A stretch of DNA of 9,738 nt from positions 1 through 9,738 of the forward strand of contig JAAENB010000863.1 in the NCBI GenBank assembly GCA_024224995.1, given 5' to 3'. Shown here piece after piece: positions 6,561 through 9,738 of this stretch. Each line of letters begins with the position of its first letter. Positions within the stretch are counted from its first letter, which is position 1. The translations under genes and the position numbers were made by a program. The notes under the pieces were generated by a model, which was not told where the DNA came from, made no database searches, and saw only the letters and a list, made by a program, of their open reading frames with translations. The stretch comes from a bacterium (lineage in GTDB: Bacteria; Spirochaetota; UBA4802; UBA5550).

Positions 6561-8045
6561 ATGAAAACCGGAATAAAAAAAAATATAGCCGCATTTTTAG
6601 TGCTTATTATGGCATTTTTTATGGTATGGGGCACAAACAGTCTTTTTCCCGACTTTATTCTTGATGATGAGGAAGATGAGGATATAGAAGAGGTTGTTGA
6701 AGATGAAAAGAAAAAAGAAGGCGCTCTGCCCATATATATCGGTTATGATATCAAAGCCGAAAAGGTGAAGTATATTGAAAATGCCGTAAAAATTTCATGG
6801 TCCGTAAATACAAATTATGATGATGATTTTATGATAGGGAGGTCCATTCAAATTATCGATACACAGGCACGGGCTCTTGCCGCGAAATCGATTGGGATTA
6901 TGCACGCCCGTTCAAAGAATTTTATTGTTGATACCAACCTGAAACCGGGTAAATACTATTATGTTATTGTGGCAAAAGATAAAATTGCGGCCAGGGATGT
7001 TGAACTCTACCGCGATGTCAATTATTCTTCCTTTCCCATTATTATTGAACCGCCTAAAGAGGAAGAGACTGTGACCATGATCTTTGCCAAAAAAGCCGGT
7101 AAACAAAAGATCCTGCTTACCTGGAACAAAGTCGCGAATAAAAAGTATGAATACGCCATCTACCGAAGTACGGAAATGATAAGTTCCAAACCTCAGTTTC
7201 AAAAGGCAGCCAAAATTACTATTGTTTCCAATAAAGACCATTTTATTGATGACTCCATTGATAAAGGGAAAAGATATTTTTATGCTGTTATGATAGAAGA
7301 TACCGGCGGCAAACGGGAGCTGCTCTTTAAACCGAATGACAATTATACCACCGAAGGGGTGACTCTTTCCGTAGAAGCTGAAGTGGGAGCGGATATATCA
7401 TTTAGAATGCTTTCCATCGAGGCTAAAAAGGAAGCAAAAAACGTTGTTATTACCTGGACCTATACCGGGAAACCGCAGTTTAATTTTTTTGGCCTGTACC
7501 GGGTTGAACAACATCTCAAAAAGTTTAAAGATGTCCGGGACAAGTATATCGTCCGGGAAGTGAATATTCTCAAAGGGAAATACGTGGACACCAATCCGCC
7601 GCCCGGGAATTTTTATTACGGCCTTATGCCCTATGGTAAAGATTACAATGATGAGTATGATATCCTGCCTGGTGTCCATGTTACGGAATCAACTGTTGCC
7701 GGTGAAAAAAAAGAAGCAATTACTGTTATCAAAGAAAAGAAAAGGAAGAAGATAAAGAAAAAGAGAAAGAAAAGGGTTTACGAGCTAAAGAATATCGACA
7801 AAATACTAAAATCGACATATTATGCCGGAAAATACCGCTGGGCCATAAAAGAATTGCAGGATCTTGCGCAAAATTCCGACAATAAACGTGAAGCGGCAAA
7901 AGCAAAACTCTTCATTGGGAAATCGTTTGTTGAGATCCACCAATACCGAAGAGCGGTACGCTACCTGGTTTTAGATGATGTAATGAAACATTACCCAAAG
8001 GAAGCTATTTTCTGGAGAGATCTGGCTATGGGTAACATTGAGTAG
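6561..8045 (+). CDS. Membrane-anchored protein with three FnIII-like repeats and a TPR-like C-terminus
   Basis: A 494-residue protein of unknown function. A hydrophobic segment at 8-25 with no visible lipobox or cleavage site suggests an N-terminal anchor and an extracytoplasmic body. An acidic stretch (34-50) follows. Three similar beta-rich repeats (about 60-165, 172-270, 282-375) each have a Trp strand (KISW, LLTW, VITW) and end with GKYYYVIVAKD, GKRYFYAVMIED or GNFYYGLMPYG, as in fibronectin type III folds. A very basic linker (390-405, mostly Lys and Arg) leads to TPR-like helices (about 410-490). The start is the only candidate after an in-frame TAG at 6537; its ribosome site is weak. 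The downstream TPR gene begins 36 bases later, so they are likely one operon. FnIII folds often mediate envelope or polysaccharide contacts, so a scaffold role is inferred, not shown. Confidence 0.85.
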   Translation: MKTGIKKNIAAFLVLIMAFFMVWGTNSLFPDFILDDEEDEDIEEVVEDEKKKEGALPIYIGYDIKAEKVKYIENAVKISWSVNTNYDDDFMIGRSIQIIDTQARALAAKSIGIMHARSKNFIVDTNLKPGKYYYVIVAKDKIAARDVELYRDVNYSSFPIIIEPPKEEETVTMIFAKKAGKQKILLTWNKVANKKYEYAIYRSTEMISSKPQFQKAAKITIVSNKDHFIDDSIDKGKRYFYAVMIEDTGGKRELLFKPNDNYTTEGVTLSVEAEVGADISFRMLSIEAKKEAKNVVITWTYTGKPQFNFFGLYRVEQHLKKFKDVRDKYIVREVNILKGKYVDTNPPPGNFYYGLMPYGKDYNDEYDILPGVHVTESTVAGEKKEAITVIKEKKRKKIKKKRKKRVYELKNIDKILKSTYYAGKYRWAIKELQDLAQNSDNKREAAKAKLFIGKSFVEIHQYRRAVRYLVLDDVMKHYPKEAIFWRDLAMGNIE

Positions 8046-8081
8046 GAGCGACCTGGGCTTCTAAATTAAAGGAGATGATTG

Positions 8082-9377
8082 ATGAGGAAAGAGATTATTA
8101 TTGGTATTGTATTAATCTTTTTGGGAATAGGGATTTTTGTATATTATGATTATGTTTCCAGGCCCGAAGGGCAGGCTCACGAGCTCCTGGTAGAAGGGAA
8201 ACTGATGTTCGAGCGGGGGGATAATGAGTCTATTAACAACTCTATCTCCGTCTTTACCAGGATTATTGCTAAATATCCTCATACAAAATCCGCACTTGAT
8301 TCCTATTACTTTATAGCGCAGGGGTATGAGAAGCTTGGATTGAACAGGCTTGCGTATTTGAAATATATCTATATTTTAAAGACCAGCAAAGATCTTCCTT
8401 TTGACCTGCAGCGGGATATTAAAACGCGCATTGCCCGGCTTATGATTATGAAGAGCTGGTCCGAGGAAGGGGTTAACCAGCTTCTGGGAATGCTTAATTA
8501 TTCTACCAACAGGGATATGCGAAGCAGGATCTATACTGAACTGGGCCATTCTTATCTCAAGAACAGGAATTATAAAAAAGCCCGTAGAATGTTCGATATC
8601 GCTCTTACTGAAAACGGCACCAATGAAGAGGCCATTATCGGCAAGGCGCGGTCTTTTAAGAGAATGGGCTACGACAATCATGCTTATGACCTGTATGAAT
8701 ACTTTCTTAAATACTACGGCAACTTCAGCCATTTTTCCAAGGATATCCGGGGAGCCTATTTACGGCAGGTTTATAACAGCGGTTATTACAATTATCGAAG
8801 AGGGCGGTATTATCAGTCCATTTCATATTTTAAAAGAATGCTCAGGTATTTTCCCGGAGCCAGGAAGGGGGAGCATGCTCTTTACTATATCGGGGAATGT
8901 TATTACGGGTTAAAGCAATATGAATCGGCTTTATCGTATTATAACCGGGTCTTATCCAATTCATACCATCCAAAAGATCAGGATGCCCGGATCAAAAAAG
9001 GCTACTCTTATTTTATGTCAAAACGCTACGACCTGGCAGCCCGTGAGTTCCAGCGCTATATCAAGGATTATCCAACGGGGCGGCATATTACCAGTGCCAG
9101 GAAGTGGAAAAAGATGAGCAGCAAAGAGATCCTGTACCGGATCAAAAACAAGAATCTTCCCGAATCCGAGAACGGTCTTCCTGACGATGAAGATGAAACT
9201 AACGGAGAAGGTGATGAAGACGATCTCTTTGGGTCTGATGACGGAAATAATGGAAACGGCAGCAACGGTGATGATGACTCCTCAGACAGCAGCGACAGCG
9301 GCGTTGTTCACAGTAAAGTCAGCAGTGAAGCCGGTGGAACGAATAAGGCTTCGTATGAAAATGTAGCTGAACTGTAA
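8082..9377 (+). CDS. Membrane-anchored TPR-repeat protein with an acidic tail
   Basis: A 431-residue protein. Residues 5-21 form an N-terminal anchor (IIIGIVLIFLGIGIFVYY region). About 31-350 is a helical TPR array. The clearest repeats are YTELGHSYLKNRNYKKARRM (151-170), YYIGECYYGLKQYESALSYY (268-287) and KKGYSYFMSKRYDLAAREF (305-323), similar to YfiO/BamD-like or YbgF-like envelope TPR proteins. The tail (368-406) is packed with Asp, Glu, Gly, Ser and Asn and looks disordered. The ATG at 8082 has GGAG (8071-8074) seven bases upstream; a TTG at 8079 would add one residue and is not needed. No lipobox Cys is present, so it is not a BamD lipoprotein. It follows the FnIII-TPR gene, which ends in a related helical region, so the two products probably act together in the envelope. 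The exact role is unknown. Confidence 0.88.
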   Translation: MRKEIIIGIVLIFLGIGIFVYYDYVSRPEGQAHELLVEGKLMFERGDNESINNSISVFTRIIAKYPHTKSALDSYYFIAQGYEKLGLNRLAYLKYIYILKTSKDLPFDLQRDIKTRIARLMIMKSWSEEGVNQLLGMLNYSTNRDMRSRIYTELGHSYLKNRNYKKARRMFDIALTENGTNEEAIIGKARSFKRMGYDNHAYDLYEYFLKYYGNFSHFSKDIRGAYLRQVYNSGYYNYRRGRYYQSISYFKRMLRYFPGARKGEHALYYIGECYYGLKQYESALSYYNRVLSNSYHPKDQDARIKKGYSYFMSKRYDLAAREFQRYIKDYPTGRHITSARKWKKMSSKEILYRIKNKNLPESENGLPDDEDETNGEGDEDDLFGSDDGNNGNGSNGDDDSSDSSDSGVVHSKVSSEAGGTNKASYENVAEL

Positions 9378-9386
9378 AAAAAGAAA

Positions 9387-9403
9387 GTTCGAGGTTCGAG
9401 GTT
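9387..9403 (+). repeat. Heptamer repeat GTTCGAG, two copies plus a partial
   Basis: Two perfect copies of GTTCGAG and a partial third (GTT) lie ten bases after the stop codon of the TPR gene. It is the same heptamer as the four-copy array at 1147-1174 and has the same orientation relative to the gene it follows. The function is unknown. Confidence 0.8.
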
Positions 9404-9406
9404 TTT

Positions 9407-9422
9407 CCCCGCCGGGGCGGGG
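9407..9422. other. GC-rich hairpin after the TPR gene
   Basis: CCCCGCC (9407-9413) and GGCGGGG (9416-9422) are a perfect seven-base inverted repeat around GG. The T-run lies before the stem, not after it, so it is not a classical intrinsic terminator in the plus direction. It could still pause transcription or protect the 3' end of the mRNA. No better terminator for the two-gene operon is visible. Confidence 0.6.
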
Positions 9423-9429
9423 TCAGGTG

Positions 9430-9624
9430 CTCTTAAGAAACTCTTTTTAAATAGGGCTGGTTTCCGGAAGATTTTATCCCGGGGCGGTTTCAGAGACGTT
9501 GCAGTGCAGCGTCTTTACGGGCCTGTTTCCGAAGATATTGCCCGGGTCAACACCACAGAGGGGGAATCCCAAATAAACACCGTGAGGGCACGGCACGCCG
9601 CACCCCTCGCAGGGGCCGCACCCC
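9430..9624 (-). repeat. Composite palindromic dispersed repeat, right copy (inverted)
   Basis: This is the reverse-complement partner of 128-272. In plus-strand order it has AGAAACT (9436-9442, the tail), one unit (9454-9483), the central palindrome (9493-9515), a second unit (9519-9546), the 23-base block identical to the left copy (9541-9563), and GGGGCCGCACCCC (9612-9624), which differs from the left hairpin at one base. Between the last two lies about 48 bases absent from the left copy. The similarity is close but not perfect, as expected for members of a repeat family rather than a recent duplication. Confidence 0.8.
9584..9624. repeat. Stacked GC palindromes in the right repeat
   Basis: Three overlapping dyads follow each other. 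GAGGGCACGGC (9584-9594) faces GCCGCACCCCTC (9597-9608) with imperfect pairing. CCCCT-CGC-AGGGG (9603-9615) is perfect. GGGGCCGCACCCC (9612-9624) is a third. Read on the minus strand, GGGGTGCGG occurs twice, 18 bases apart. The first dyad and part of the second are missing from the left copy. Confidence 0.65.
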
Positions 9625-9738
9625 AGGATTGATTATAACATTGAAAAGGGGAACTTTTTTCGCAAAAATTGTAAAAAGAAGATTACAAATTCTGTTAAAA
9701 CCTCCCACTGTAAAAACATGAAGATTGTATTTAATACA
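9625..9738. other. AT-rich right end without a supported gene
   Basis: The base composition switches abruptly from GC-rich repeat to AT-rich DNA. TTGTAA (9669-9674) and TTACAA (9683-9688) form a six-base dyad with an eight-base spacer, which may be an operator or chance. An ATG at 9718 would start MKIVFNT and run off the end, but it has no Shine-Dalgarno. The stretch may be the upstream control region of a gene beyond the window. Confidence 0.35.

Noticed and set aside
9718..9738. Start of a truncated gene (MKIVFNT)
   Set aside because: Only seven codons are visible, with no Shine-Dalgarno or convincing promoter.

Overview
The window is a bacterial chromosomal segment, most likely from a Gram-negative lineage with a large signalling repertoire. 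A spirochaete or a similar deep-branching environmental bacterium fits best. This is inferred from a multi-membrane-segment HAMP-SpoIIE phosphatase, membrane-anchored TPR proteins rich in Lys, Tyr and Ile, and intergenic dispersed palindromic repeats. No taxonomic marker gene is present, so the assignment is tentative.

Layout, left to right. 1-300 is gene-free and holds a composite palindromic repeat (128-272). A compact control region with a near-consensus promoter and symmetric operator-like sites (301-380) then drives a class I SAM-dependent methyltransferase (408-1082, +), which ends at a hairpin terminator. Convergent to it is a minus-strand block. Its distal part is a small 56-residue ORF (3532-3362) with its own near-consensus promoter and Shine-Dalgarno, followed by a membrane-bound SpoIIE-type protein phosphatase (3275-1173). 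Upstream of a probable terminator lies a second minus-strand operon: a bifunctional Rel/SpoT (p)ppGpp synthetase-hydrolase (6311-4248) overlapping by one base (TAATG) with a Maf nucleotide pyrophosphatase (4248-3640). A TTGACA-N17-GATACT promoter precedes rel.

Divergent from rel is a plus-strand pair. The first gene (6561-8045) encodes a membrane-anchored protein with three fibronectin-III-like repeats, a Lys-rich linker and a TPR-like C-terminus. The second (8082-9377) encodes a membrane-anchored TPR protein with a very acidic tail. They are probably co-transcribed and look like cell-envelope scaffold proteins of unknown role. Past them, 9378-9738 has no complete gene. It holds a heptamer repeat, a GC-rich hairpin and an inverted, longer copy of the left-end composite repeat (9430-9624).

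Functionally the middle of the window is stress and signal regulation: the stringent response, NTP housecleaning, and a phosphatase output probably acting on anti-anti-sigma or similar partners. The most unusual signals are in the non-coding DNA. They are the nested symmetric operators at the methyltransferase promoter, the inverted pair of composite repeats bracketing about 9.1 kb, and a heptamer array that sits right behind two different genes in the same sense orientation.
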